Translations under genes and position numbers: made by a program
DNA from: Camellia lanceoleosa
Taxonomy: Eukaryota; Streptophyta; Magnoliopsida; Ericales; Theaceae
Assembly: GCA_025200525.1 (NCBI GenBank)
Contig: CM045763.1
Coordinates: 155,626,246 to 155,690,245, forward strand
Direction: 5' to 3'
Length of the DNA stretch: 64,000 bases
Shown: positions 1 to 10,439 of the stretch, in pieces
Numbering within the stretch: position 1 is the stretch's first letter
Layout of the letters: each line of letters opens with the position of its first letter
The notes under the pieces: generated by a model
The model's database searches: none
What the model was told of the DNA's origin: nothing
What the model saw: the letters and a program-made list of their open reading frames with translations, nothing else

Positions 1-749
1 ATAAGTCTCCTTATAGTCCATCCCTTCTCTCTGAGTGTATCCTTTAGAAACTAATTTGGCCTTGTATCTTTTGACATTACCTTTAGTATCACCTTTGGTT
101 TTAAAAACCCATTTGCATCCAACAGTTTTGGCTCCCTTAGGCAATTCTACCAGATCCCAGACATTGTTGTCTTTTATGGATTTTAACTCATCTTTCATGG
201 CATTTAACCATTGAGTTGCATTTCCATTTTTCATGGCTTCGGCATAAGAAACAGGATTGTTCTCCAAGCCTATATCACACTCATTTAGGTAAACCTCATA
301 GTCATCTGATATGGCTGGTTTCTTTTCTCTTTGTGATCTGTATAAAGGTTGTTCTGCAACTGGGACAACTTCTTTTTCAATGTGAGAAATCTCTTGAGCA
401 CCAACATTATCAATAATAGGTTCAGGCACTTCATTATTTTCTTGGATAATCGTGGAAGGCGTAAAAGCACGATTTTCCTCTACAGAAACATTTTTTGAAA
501 TTCATACTCCTACTAATGTTTTCATCCTCTAAGAACATAGCATTTCTAGTTTCAACAATTCTCGTGCTATGAGTGGCACAATAGAATCAAAAACCCTTTG
601 ATCTCTCAGGATATCCAATGAAATAACAACTTATAGTTCTAGGGTCTAACTTCTTTATTTGAGGATTAAAATTTTTTGCTTCAGCAGGACAACCCCGTAC
701 ATATAAATAATTCAAATTAGGTTTCTTACCAACCCACAATCATAAGGAG
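1..749 (-). pseudogene. Copia-1 integrase C-terminus and reverse transcriptase start, truncated
   Basis: The minus-strand translation, spread over several frames, shows the integrase tail (AMFLEDENI near 520-545). It then shows the conserved start of copia RT: VGCKWVFKTKGDTKGNVKRY near 65-125 and SKGYTQREGMDYKET near 1-60. The polymerase catalytic motif lies beyond the window. Frame changes around 470-750 break the reading. RT would copy element RNA into cDNA. Confidence 0.8.
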
Positions 750-1406
750 TTACAGGCACAACCTTACTAGAAACCCTATTAAGAACATGTAAAGCTTGAC
801 CTCACAAGTAATTTGGCAAAGAAGATTACTCATTATGCTTCTTATCATGTCCAAAAGAGTATGGTTTCGTCGCCCAGCTACACCATTTTGCTTAGGTGTA
901 CCGGGCATTGTGTAGTTAACAATAATACCATTCTCAACTAAAAATAAAGCAAAAGCACTTGGATTTTGACCCGACTCAGTGAATCTACCATAATATTCAC
1001 TGCCTCTATCAGATCTTACACTTTTAATCTGTCTACCAAGTTGATTTTCAACTTCAGCTTTGTAGAGTTTGAACATATCCAATGCTTCTGATTTTTCACA
1101 AATAAGATACAAATAAGTATACCTATAAAAGTCATCAATAAAAGTAATAAAATATTTATGTCCAAAAATAGTTGGAACAGTAAAGGGACGACATATATCA
1201 GTATGAATTGTGTCTAATAATTCAGTAGTCCTAGTAGCAACCTTTTTCTTTGTCTTTGTGTATTTTACTTTAATGCAATTCACACAAGTACTAAAATCAG
1301 AAAAATCAAGTGAACTTAAAATTCCTTCTTTAATAAGATGTTCCATCCTTTCTCTTGATATGTGGCCCAAGCGCTTATGCCACAACATGGATGAATTTTC
1401 ATTCAC
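750..1406 (-). pseudogene. Copia-1 integrase (GAG-pre-integrase plus core), catalytic Glu lost
   Basis: The reading opens with LWHKRLGHIS and a CVNC pair, the H2C2 zinc-binding pre-integrase domain, then enters the rve core. The first catalytic Asp sits in HTDICRPF and the second in VRSDRGSEYYG. The third residue, Glu in the usual GVAERRN block, reads GVAGRRN (Gly codon at 873-875), so strand transfer should be dead. The frame ends soon after MIRSIMSNLL, about where it joins the C-terminal region. The integrase would insert element cDNA into the genome. Confidence 0.85.
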
Positions 1407-1799
1407 TCATTTTCTCTTTTTATTTACCAAATCGTTTACATGAAAGGATAAAAGAGATTGTGCATAAGTGGAATCTAAATTCAATAAATAAAGATTACCA
1501 TATAAAGTACCAAAACCAATCATATGAGAATTGTGAAATAAAGAGACTCTATTATTTCCAAACTTAAATTCATAACCACAGGAATCAAGTTGTGAAACAG
1601 AAATTAGGTTTCTAGTAAAAACAGGAACATAAACTGTGTTTACTAAATCTAAAATGAAACCAGAGTCTAAAATTAGACGGAGGGCGCCAATAGCCTCAGC
1701 GTCCACGTCATTCCATTTCCAACTGTAATGGTTCGTTCTCCTTTGTTTAGTTTCCGACTTGTAAGGTATCCCTACATGGAATTTGTTATGTGAATACAT
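1407..1799 (-). pseudogene. Copia-1 protease, C-terminal part
   Basis: This continues the protease in a shifted frame after the DTG motif at the end of gag. Recognisable copia signatures are the IGALRLILDSGFILDL region, the TVYVPVFTRNLISVSQL block and the following VSLFHNSHMIGFG strand. The function would be cleavage of the polyprotein. The overlap and frame change at about 1772-1799 indicate an indel rather than programmed frameshifting, because copia elements normally use one frame. It joins integrase downstream after a stop. Confidence 0.75.
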
Positions 1800-2719
1800 G
1801 CACCAGTGTCAATCCACCAAGAATTTGGTGGAACATCTACGAAAAAGGATTCAAAAGATACAAAGCATTGAGTTTTACCTTTCTTGTCCAACCAACTTTT
1901 AAAACATGGATAGTTTATTCTTATGTGACCTTTCTTTCGACAGAAATGATATCGAATCTTATTTTCTTCATTAGCCATGTGAGTTTCATTATTTGCATTC
2001 TTCTTCTTCTTACTTTTGCCTTTCTTGAAAATCTTTTTGGTTGAACCCAAGGTGGTAAGATGAGCCATATCAAGCTTTTTAGCTTTAAGCCTCTCTTCTT
2101 CTTGAACACACATGGCAATTAACTTGCTCATCTTCCACTTATCTTTCTGTGTATTATAATTGATCTTGAAAGGACCAAATTGCGCAGGAAGAGAAGTCAT
2201 AATGAAATGAATAAGAAAACTTTCAGAAATTTCCATGTTCATTCCCTTTAATTGAGAGGCCATGTCATTCATCTTTAAGATATGTTCACGAACACCACTC
2301 AAACCATCATATTTCATTGTCATCATTTTAATCATGAGAGTACTAACAAGGGATTTGGAAGTTCCAATGAATTGTTCTTCAATAGATTTCATATAGCTCA
2401 GTGCACTTTTAGAAACAGGGATTGCTCCTTGAATTGCAGGTGTAATTGAGCCTTTCATAATCATTAGACTTAAGCGATTAGAGTGTTCCCATTTTTCATA
2501 GAAAGCCATGTGATCCTCAGAACTTGTATCATTAGGCTTTGTAGGAGCTGGCTCTCTTAATGCATAGTCTAAATCCATAATTCCCAAAACAATTCCAATT
2601 TGTTCATTCCATTTCTTAAAATTAGTTCCACTCAAAGCTTCAATAGTAGACAAATAACTATTAATTGCAGTAGGATTCAATACTGCAAACACATAATATC
2701 CATTGCATAATATAATCAA
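1772..2719 (-). CDS. gag: Copia-1 gag (capsid/nucleocapsid) running into protease motif
   Basis: This is an open frame of 315 codons. The N-terminal half matches the copia gag (UBN2-type) fold by the opening around ALSGTNFKKWNEQ and the helical middle. A lysine-rich stretch near residue 230 precedes a zinc knuckle. The knuckle should be C-x2-C-x4-H-x4-C, but its first cysteine is tyrosine (codon at 1949-1951), so metal binding is probably lost. The C-terminus reads WWIDTGACIHI, the DTG active site of the aspartic protease, before the frame breaks and continues in the next frame. Gag packages element RNA in cytoplasmic particles. The annotated start is simply the first ATG; the family start may be a few residues further in. 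Confidence 0.85.
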   Translation of the reverse strand: MIILCNGYYVFAVLNPTAINSYLSTIEALSGTNFKKWNEQIGIVLGIMDLDYALREPAPTKPNDTSSEDHMAFYEKWEHSNRLSLMIMKGSITPAIQGAIPVSKSALSYMKSIEEQFIGTSKSLVSTLMIKMMTMKYDGLSGVREHILKMNDMASQLKGMNMEISESFLIHFIMTSLPAQFGPFKINYNTQKDKWKMSKLIAMCVQEEERLKAKKLDMAHLTTLGSTKKIFKKGKSKKKKNANNETHMANEENKIRYHFCRKKGHIRINYPCFKSWLDKKGKTQCFVSFESFFVDVPPNSWWIDTGACIHITNSM

Positions 2720-2894
2720 GAAAACTACTTTTCACATGTCATGAATAAAAATAACACCACAAGTTAAATATATCTAACTAGAAACACAATTAATTAGATA
2801 TGAAATCAAATTTTCCATTGGGCCGAATAACAATATATTTTAGCAATTCATAAAAGTAAATGAGATGACTAATAAAAATAAATAAAATAAAATA

Positions 2895-3075
2895 ATCATT
2901 AAGACCGTAATGAGTTGATCACCGTTGGACAGAAAAACTCAATGTCTTAAATTATTTTATTAACTAAAGCACGTGAGAAGTTTATCACCGTTGGGCAGAA
3001 AAACTCAATGTCTTGTATTATTTTATTAAATAAAGTATGTGAGAAGTTTATTACCGCTGGGCAGAAAAACTTATT
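2895..3075. repeat. 66-bp tandem repeat in the Copia-1 leader
   Basis: About 2.5 copies of a unit containing accgttgggcagaaaaactc are spaced 66 bases apart (accg at 2921, 2987 and 3053). They lie in the untranslated leader between the primer binding site and gag (2720-3383). The rest of the leader is AT-rich and shows no open reading frame. Confidence 0.75.
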
Positions 3076-3383
3076 GCTATATTTTTTTATACTAATCATC
3101 TCGGTTATTCAAACATACATAGTGTTGAACCTCCTTTGGGCTAATCAACAATATTTCAACTCACAAGGTGTGTAACAAAACATTATAAGTGCATAAGACA
3201 TTATCTTAATTATCACTTGTTCAATAATTTTCAATTTTTATTTTAATATCAATAGAATAAAAGATTGGCCTAAAATAAAAATAAAATTGGACAAATGTAA
3301 ATCAAGGTTATGCACTTGTTACACAAAGCATTATCATAAAATGAAATTCATACTTATACATTTCATGCATCAGAATTGAGAAC

Positions 3384-3399
3384 CATGGCTCTGATACCA
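3384..3399 (-). other. Primer binding site (initiator tRNA-Met type)
   Basis: The minus strand reads TGGTATCAGAGCCATG. The first 12 to 14 bases match the complement of the plant initiator tRNA-Met 3' end, the usual primer of copia elements. The site anchors the orientation and the LTR/leader junction of Copia-1. Confidence 0.85.
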
Positions 3400-3414
3400 A
3401 TTAATAGAAAACTT

Positions 3415-4093
3415 TGCAGAACATAAACTAAAAACCATTAAGGATTCAATTCTATACATGAAAACTATATGAATTTCTATTATATAAATAAGTGTATACA
3501 TACCTTGATCTATGATAGTATGAAAACCACTTTTGAGAAAAAGAAACCTTGAACAGAAAACCTTGATCTTCAAGTTCTTTATTTGTCTAAGATCTTTAAA
3601 CCACTTCTCTCCCTTTAGGCGATGTGAGTCTTCTTGTGGTGACAACTTGGGCTTTTGTGACGGAGAGTGTGGTTTGGGACCTTACACTATTTATACTATT
3701 ATTCTTCCCATCAAAGAATCCATTCATTCAATGAACTTCATTAAATAGATTAATGTATCTTTTACATTCATGATACATAATGCATCTTCTATATCAATGA
3801 ATTCATTAGATAGTTTAATGTATCTTCTACATTCATAATAGATACATAATGCATCTCTTAAATTCATTCATAATGAATCTATCACATTCAATGCATTGAC
3901 ACAATCTCCATTAGTCTTCTATACATTATGTATATATAGGTGCATTCATCAATGATTAGTCACTATCTAATTGATATACATGTATAAGCCATATTAAGCC
4001 ATATTGATAAGGAACACTATCTTACTTAATGATATGAATCTAGTATAATCATGTGTAAGCCATATTAAGACATATTTAGGAAAAATTCTTACA
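3415..4093 (-). repeat. Copia-1 5' LTR (boundaries inferred)
   Basis: On the minus strand this starts TGTAAGAATTTTTCC and ends near TTCTGCA, followed about 15 bases later by the primer binding site. It contains a TATA box and an AT-rich part (3753-3870) in which a segment like aatgtatcttctacattcat recurs two to three times. The start next to 4093 gives good TG/CA termini. The inner edge at 3415 is less sure, because a 15-base gap to the primer site is longer than usual. No second LTR is available to confirm the length of about 680 bp. Confidence 0.5.
3687..3695 (-). promoter_or_regulatory. TATA box in the Copia-1 LTR
   Basis: The minus-strand reading is TATAAATAG, placed inside the presumed LTR and upstream of the primer binding site, where an LTR promoter should be. 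The start of transcription would lie roughly 30 bases further in the minus direction. Confidence 0.55.
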
Positions 4094-4488
4094 ATATATA
4101 TTCTGTACACACAAGGGTATATATCTGCACCAGACTTGGCCTAAAAAGATTAGGTTGGTGGACCACCAATCCGGCCCAGCCCAAACCTAACCCATTCCAA
4201 TAAGACTCAAGCCTCAAGCCCAAGCCCAAGCCCAAGCCCAAGATCCACGATCCACGAACCACGAACTCGGACCTGGCCCGGTCCGAGCAGGCGGGCGGCG
4301 CATGCGCGTGAGGCAATTTGCCATAACCAACTTGGACCATAGTCTTGGCCCAGGCCCATCCTTAAAGCATCCATAACTCCCTTCCTTCGAAAAATTTGGA
4401 TGCCCTAAAGGGCTCATGCCCTTTTCATAATCTTGAAGTTTAAATACCCATCGAAGTTTTCCTCTACAATCAATGTAAGATTGGTAGC
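4094..4488 (-). repeat. Copia-2 3' LTR, distal half
   Basis: This is the part of the LTR left of the Tat insertion. It is assigned because 4488 joins directly to 16552 once the Tat element and one copy of GTAGC are removed. It contains a hexanucleotide run (aagccc about five times, 4205-4240) and a GC-rich stretch. The left edge next to the Copia-1 LTR is uncertain. No coding sequence is supported here, although long frames exist on the minus strand. Confidence 0.55.
4484..4488 (+). repeat. Target site duplication of the Tat element (GTAGC), left copy
   Basis: GTAGC precedes the 5' LTR here and follows the 3' LTR at 16547-16551. A 5-bp duplication is the standard gypsy integration footprint. 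It proves the two LTRs belong to one insertion event. Confidence 0.93.
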
Positions 4489-4920
4489 TGTGGGGGCCGA
4501 GATAATATTGGAAGTGGTAAATAGGCCGAATAGTCGAACTAGGAGTCAAAATATATAGCACTCGGCGTCGTCTCGCACGCTCAAATCCTGCCCTGCTCGG
4601 CTATATAGCCGGTTGAGCAAGTGGCTGAGTGAAAAGCGATTTGTTACGGAAGAAGCCGAATGTCAGATTGAAAGTGGGCCCAATCCTGAGGCCTAAGGAA
4701 GAAAATATACAAATAGAAGAACATCAGCCAGAAAGAGGTATGTGAGAACCGTTACGCTTAACTTAAAATACAAGTAATTCAGAGAGTAGAGATTGACTTG
4801 CCCATCGGAGTGCTAATTCCGGCACCACTGACCAGAGTGTTAATTCTTTTTTAGGTGGCTAGCCGAGGATCACGAGTGTCCCCCAGGATTTGAAGAGTAT
4901 TTCGAAATCACATCTCCACA
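4489..4920 (+). repeat. Tat element 5' LTR
   Basis: A 432-bp LTR, TGTGGGGGCCGAG to CATCTCCACA, matching 16115-16546 base for base in length. It holds a TATA candidate (aaatatata, about 4550-4558) and a 14-bp perfect palindrome CGGCTATATAGCCG at 4598-4611. The primer site begins two bases after the LTR. Confidence 0.96.
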
Positions 4921-4922
4921 AT

Positions 4923-4938
4923 TGGCGCCGTCTGTGGG
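4923..4938 (+). other. Tat element primer binding site
   Basis: TGGCGCCGTCTGTGGG lies two bases after the LTR. It starts with the TGGCGCC seen in Tat-lineage elements, complementary to a tRNA ending GGCGCCA. I do not assign the tRNA. It differs from the Copia-1, Gypsy-2 and Gypsy-3 sites. Confidence 0.75.
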
Positions 4939-4955
4939 AATACTCAAACACATTC

Positions 4956-6567
4956 ATGGCGGGCATAACGGAAGACCCTTCGATAGTCACTGTTGAAACC
5001 ACGTAAAGAGACGACCTCACTCCAACAAACATGCTTGGACCGGAGACTATCCCCGCAAGACGTGCTTTGAACTTCACCTCACCCTCGACTTCAGAGCATG
5101 AGGCAATGCAAGCGATCATGGAACAAGCGAAGTAAAACGAACAGAGGTTGGAGAACATGATCGCTGAGAACAAACGTCTCCGTCAGGATTTGGCCTTGGA
5201 AGTGGCAAAGTCCAAACAAGCTGAACGCCAAGATCCGAGACGACCTCTGAGGGTAGGTGGTCGACGACCTCGAGCTCGACAACAAGACACTGATAGCGAC
5301 TCCGACTCATTATCCCTGAAACCCAAGAAGAGTGGATAACTCGAGACCTCCAGTTCCTCTGAAGAGAGTCCACGTATAAGGCATAAGCGCAGAAGAAACA
5401 ATTCAGATGAGGAAGACCAGTATGATCCCTTTGTGCGACGGATTGCAAGGGCAGTTCTGCCCAAAAAGTTCAAAGCTCCGTCGTTCACTCTCTATGATGG
5501 AAAATCAGACCCCACCGATCACATCCGTCACTACAAGCAAGCCATGACATTGCATGCAGACAACGAGGCCCTCATGTGTTGAATATTTCCCAGCAGTTTG
5601 GGACCATTGGCTGTCATGTGGTATTATAAACTGGAGTCGGCTTTGATCAAAAGCTTCCATCAATTATAGAAATCCTTCAGGGCCAGATTCATCACCAACG
5701 AGGTCCAGCCAAAATAGGCCGACTCTCTCTGGACAATGCAGATCCAGCTAGAAGAAACACTAAGAGCGTATTCGGCGCTATTGGGAGTGCTTTAATCTTG
5801 TTGATGACGCCTGCAACGACTTGATGGCCATCACCGCCATCAAAATGGGTTTGCATCCTGACAGTGCTCTCTGCAGTTCCTTGACTAGAAGACCCCCCAA
5901 AACAGTCTGGTCGTTAATGAAGAAAGTTGAGGAATACTGCAAAGTAGAGGATGACGCCTTGCTGGTTAAAGCCGGAAATGTGGCCAACAAGATAAACCCT
6001 TCTGAAATTGCTCAGCCAATAAATTCTGCATCACCTCAGAGCCCTGAACCACGGTATCTGGCTAAACGAGACAAGAGGCAGGATCCCCGTCGATTAAGTG
6101 ACCAATGCTCCCACCGAACAAATGCACAATTGCAAGTTGATAGCAGGCGCACGAGGTGCGTCGACAAGAAATATACGGATTTGACAGAGCCGATCGGCAT
6201 GGTTATGTCCAAAGTCCAACACCTTCCGTTCTTCAAGTGGCCGTCCAAAATGGTGGGACCTCCTGACATGAGAAGACGGGATAGACGGTGTGAGTATCAC
6301 AAGGACCATGGCCATGATACCGAGAGTTGTTATGCATTGAAGGATCACTTGGAAGAATTGGTACAAGATGGTCGGCTACAACAGTACGTCCGAAAAGGCA
6401 ACTCGACCAAAACAATAACCTTAAGACAGGATTCCCCTCCACTTGACGTGATCCACATGATATACAGCCTGTCGATGTCATCTGCGGTGCATGCCATTCA
6501 GTCAAATCCCGACGGGCCCATGAAGCTGCGAGCATTGCTTTTGATGATTCAGATTTGGCCAAAGTGA
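4956..6567 (+). pseudogene. gag: Tat element gag, broken
   Basis: The start is the ATG at 4956, 18 bases after the primer site. The protein begins MAGITEDPSIV, has an N-terminal coiled-coil and arginine/serine-rich linker (5116-5400), then the capsid region (DPTDHIRHYKQAM near 5510-5550). It ends with a zinc-binding box C-x2-H-x3-GH-x4-C around 6293-6335 (CEYHKDHGHDTESC). That box is typical of Tat gag and differs from the copia C-x2-C knuckle. About six in-frame stops (for example near 5004 and 5134, at 5337-5339 and near 5579) and a frame change between about 5640 and 5820 disrupt it. Every stop I checked is one C-to-T change from CAA, CAG or CGA. Gag would form the particle and bind element RNA. 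Confidence 0.87.
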
Positions 6568-6602
6568 CACTTCTCCACATTGATCCCTTGGTAATTGAGT
6601 TA

Positions 6603-6971
6603 CGCGTAAACTGATTCATAGTTGAGCGCATACTCATTGATCCGGGGAGTACATTGGAGGTCATGTCCTACAAGACATTCACCAAACTGGGCTTCTCCGA
6701 ATCGGATCTCTCCCCGGCCCTTTATCCACTATTCGGCTTCAACGCCAATCCAGAGTATCCATTGGGAAAAATCACACTACCCGTTCGAGTGGACTCCCGA
6801 ACAGTGGATGTAGAATTCTTGGTCGTCAAGCTGCCATCGCAGTACAATCTCATTATGGGGCGAACTTGGTTGCACACAATGCAGGCTGTGCCGAGTACGT
6901 ATCATCAGCTTCTATGCTTCCCGACAGAATGTGGCATTGAGCAAATCCGTGGCTCCCAGAAATCAGCATAA
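6603..6971 (+). pseudogene. Tat element aspartic protease
   Basis: The retropepsin-like domain has its active site at ILIDPGSTLEVMS (about 6630-6668), followed by the flap and the hydrophobic YNLIMGRTWLH block (about 6843-6875) that ends plant gypsy proteases. The catalytic loop is D-P-G-S rather than D-T-G-S, a variant I believe occurs in Tat proteases, so it need not be inactivating. The domain lies between gag and RT as expected. The reading ends in a stop at 6971 before RT. Confidence 0.8.
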
Positions 6972-7149
6972 GCATGTTATCTCCTTGCCGGGAAGACGCC
7001 AAAGGAGTTGCAAGTGAATGCCATTGAGGTGCCAGACTAGGAGAGCCTCGACGATGTTGGGCGGCTCCCAAGTGAAAAGGCCACGGAAGGCCTAGACCGA
7101 GTTGAAATCAACGGAAGCCCGGACAAGTTCTTCATGGTCGGCGCCTCCC

Positions 7150-8590
7150 CGAATCAAGCCGACAAACAATAGCTAATTTCTTTCCTGCTCAGCAACCTTG
7201 ATGTCTTTGCATGGACTCCATATGAGATGCCAGGTATAGATCTGTTAGTTTCACAGCATCGTTTGAATGTTGACCCTAGGTGCAAGCCGATCATTCAGAA
7301 AAGCCGGCGGTCAGCCGTAGAGCACACTGCCGCCGTTGTTGAGGAGGTTGATAGGCTGCTTGACGTCGGGGTAATCAGGGAAGTGACCTACCCTACATGG
7401 CTCTCTAATACAGTGGTTGTGAAGAAGAAAAATGGGACTTGGCGAGTGTGCGTTGATTTCACAGACCTAAACAAAGCCTGCCTGAAGGATTGTTTTCCCT
7501 TACCCCAAATTGACCAACTTGTAGATATGACGGCACGACATCAACGTATGAGCTTTCTCGATGCTTACAGAGGCTACCATCAAATCGCCATGCATCCAGA
7601 GGACCAAGAAAAAGCTGCATTCCTCACCCCAAGAGAAATCTACTGCTACAAGGTCATTCCTTTTGGGCTAAAGAATACAGGGGCAACCTACCAAAGACTG
7701 GTCACTGTCATGTTCAAGGAACAACTTGGCCACACTATGGAAGTGTACATCGATGATATGGTGGTCAAGTCCAAGGAAGAGCAGAATCATATAGCCGATC
7801 TGAAAGAGACATTCGGCATTCTACGTAAATATAGAATGAAGCTGAACGCTTCTAAATGTGCGTTTGGGATCGACTCTGGAAAATTCTTGGGTTACATTGT
7901 CAACCACCGAGGAATCAAAGCCAACCTAAGGCAAATCACAGCAATTCTAGAACTCGACTTCCCTCGATGGGTCAAGGAAGTTCAGAAGTCAATGGGGATG
8001 GCCGCTGCACTCAATAGGTTTATCAGTTGCTCTACGGACTGCTGCCGACAATTCTTTCATACACTACGGCAGGGCAAGGCTTTTCAATGGTCCGCCGAAT
8101 GCGAAGTTGCTTTCAACGGCCTCAAGACCTACCTCCAATCGGTTCCACTCTTGACAACACCTTCGGCCGGTGATCCGCTCATTTTGTATCTGGCAGTTTC
8201 CGACCGGGCCGTCAGCACCGTACTGATAAAGGAAGAACTGGGGGAGCAGCGGCCAGTGTATCATGTGAGCAAGGCAATGGTTGACGCCAAAACACGCTAC
8301 CTTCTGCTGGAGAAACTCATCCTAGCCCTAGTCATGGCGGCAAGAAAACTGAAGCATTACTTCCAGGGGCATAGCATTGGGGTGCTAACAAATTATCCCC
8401 TCCGATCAGTACTACTTAGTGCAGAAGCATCAGGACATGTTTCAAAATGGGCTCTTGAACTCGGCCAATACCATATTCAATTTTTACCTAGAACCTCAAT
8501 CAAGGGATAGGTGCTTGCCGACTTTGTTGCCAAATTCACTGGGGGTCTTGCTGACTTCAAGTCTGATGAAATTTGACCTAAGCCGAACTG
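7150..8590 (+). pseudogene. pol: Tat element reverse transcriptase and RNase H
   Basis: An open frame from 7227 carries the full RT: WRVCVDFTDLNKAC, SFLDAYRGYHQI, PFGLKNTGATYQR and the catalytic YIDDM at 7746-7760, all intact. The connection and first RNase H follow (FQWSAECEVAFNGLK, TRYLLLEKLILALVMAARKL, about 8085-8360). The frame stops at 8508-8510 (G-stop-VLADF, a CAG-to-TAG change) and again near 8574, then resumes in the same frame, so the enzyme is split only by point mutations. It would copy genomic RNA and remove the RNA strand. Confidence 0.92.
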
Positions 8591-9000
8591 GAGAATTTAT
8601 GTTGGGGACATTTGGCAATTGTACTGTGATGGGTCATCCAACCAGTGGGGGAGTGGAGCCGAAGTAGTAATCATGGCTCCTAACGGCGCAGTAATTTTGC
8701 AGGCCGTCAAACTCGACTTCGAAGTGTCAAATAACGAAGCCGAATATGAAGCCCTTCTTATCGGTTTACGGAATGCACATCTTCTTGGTGCTCGGCGTCA
8801 GCTTGTATTTTGCGACTCAAAACTGGTGATTAATCAGCTAAAGGGGGAGTATGTGGCAAGAAATGACCGTATGGCGGCTTACATGAAAACGACTAACTCC
8901 TTGCTGGCAAAATTTGACCATTATGAATTGAATCAGATAACACGTGATCAGAACATGCATGCAGATGCCCTGTCCTGCCTAGCCTCCGCCATTAACTCAG
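8591..9000 (+). CDS. Second (archaeal-type) RNase H domain of the Tat element
   Basis: After the first RNase H comes a second, distinct domain: LYCDGSSNQWGSGAEV (first acidic residue in YCDGSS), NNEAEYEALLIGLR (Glu), VFCDSKLVINQLKG (Asp) and NMHADALSCLAS (last Asp). All four expected acidic positions are present. A duplicated RNase H of this kind is the diagnostic mark of Tat gypsy elements in plants. Its exact role is thought to be replacement or support of the degraded first domain. It is in the same frame as RT and integrase. Confidence 0.88.
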
Positions 9001-10318
9001 AGATCAAATGGACCATCGAGGTGGGTTTCATCCCAGAGCCAAGCATTGGTCCTTCGGAGGAAGTCCAGGTCAATGTCATAGAATTTGGACCGAGTTGGAT
9101 GGATCCCATAGCCGCATTCCTAGCTTCCGAACGGCTCTCAGAGGATAAGAAAAAAGTGCACAAGCTGCGAAACAAAGCCCTGCATTACTACTTGGATCCA
9201 CAAGGAAAGCTTTATAAAAAGTCCCTTTCTGGTCCATACCTGGAATGCGTGCATCCGGATAAAGTCGAAGAGCTTTTGACTAAAATACATGAAGGCAGTT
9301 GTGGCGCACATTCTGGTGGGCGCTCTTTGGCCCATCGAGCTATAACACAGGGGTATTATTGGCCAACAATGAGATTTGATGCCGAATGCTATGTGAAAAA
9401 ATGTAAACAGTGCTAGAAGTTCTCCTCGTTAACCCATCTACCTGCTGAAGAGTTAAGCTCTATCACCAGTGCTTGGCAGTTTGCCCAGTGGGGGCTTGAT
9501 ATCGTAGGACCATTGCCGAGGGCCCCAGGGAACAAGCGATACTTGATCGTCGCCACAGATTACTTCACGAAATGGGTTGAAGCGGAGGCATTAACGTACA
9601 TTCGAGATGCCGATGTCAAGCGCTTTGTATGGAGAAATATCATAACACAATTCGGCATTCTAAGAGCTCTCATCTCAGACAACGACACCCAGTTTGATTG
9701 TGGCGTTTACTGAGAGCTGTGCAGCAAGTATGGTATCCGGCCCTACTTTTCCATGTCGGCTTACCCCCAAAGCAATGGTCAAGCCGAAGCTTCTAACAAA
9801 TCCATCTTGGACGGCATCAAGAAGAGGCTGGAGAAAGCTAAAGGCAAATGGGTCGAAGAGTTACCGAGCGTATTGTGGGCACATTGAACTACGCCGAGGC
9901 GGTCCACCAGAGAAATGCCGTTTGCTTTATGCTTTGGAACCCAAGCGCTCATACCCCTAGAGATCAGCCACCCAACCCTGAAATCGTAAGTTTTTGATGT
10001 GGGCCGAAACGACATGATGTTGGCTTTGGATTTGATCCTGATCGAAGAACGAAGAGATCACGCCCTAGCCTCCATGGCACGATACTAGCAACAGCTTGCC
10101 AAGTCGTACAATCAACGTGTTCAGCTGCGCCGCTACACACAAGGAGAGTTAGTCCTGAAGAAAGTACTTCCGGCGGCCAGGAAACCGACAGATGGAAAGT
10201 TGGGCCCTAACTGGGACGGCTCCTATCAGGTCGATTCGATCGCAGGGGTAGGGGCATATCGGCTCAAGGACATGTCTGGAAGGAGTCTCCCATGGCAATG
10301 GAATTCAATGCACTTATG
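9001..10318 (+). pseudogene. Tat element integrase, broken in the core
   Basis: The H2C2 zinc finger is present (KIHEGSCGAHSGGR, then CYVKKCKQC, 9283-9415). A stop at 9414-9416 (CAG to TAG) precedes the core, which shows GLDIVGPL (first Asp) and ISDNDTQFD (second Asp). A TGA at 9711-9713 and a frame change then separate the part with the catalytic Glu (SNGQAEASNKSIL, about 9770-9810). The C-terminal region reads GPNWDGSYQVDSI and GAYRLKDMSG near 10203-10280, and pol ends by about 10318. All motifs are recognisable, so decay is recent compared with Copia-3. Confidence 0.88.
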
Positions 10319-10439
10319 AAAATTCTATCACTAAACCCTACTTGTGGGGAATGATACTAGTTGTGAATGGTTTAACGTGTACATGTTCCACTTTTGTAAT
10401 GCAAAGATTCTTGTTTACTCACTGCGAAATTAGTTCCAA

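Larger units (their letters stand above)
1..4093 (-). mobile_element. Copia-1: Ty1/copia LTR retrotransposon, partial
   Basis: Read on the minus strand, the parts come in standard copia order: LTR (about 4093-3415), primer binding site, leader, gag, protease, integrase, then the start of reverse transcriptase running off the window at base 1. The 3' half of RT, the RNase H and the 3' LTR lie outside the window. Frameshifts separate gag, protease, integrase and RT, and key catalytic or zinc residues are lost, so this copy cannot be autonomous. The order GAG-PR-INT-RT, with integrase before RT, is what separates copia from gypsy. The exact LTR edges are inferred, because the partner LTR and the second target-site copy are not visible. 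Confidence 0.87.

Noticed and set aside
216..416. Short plus-strand frame
   Set aside because: It overlaps the minus-strand copia RT and has no domain; a shadow frame.
4214..4561. Minus-strand frame spanning the Copia-2 LTR and the Tat LTR
   Set aside because: It crosses a proven insertion junction, so it cannot be an ancient gene, and shows no domain.
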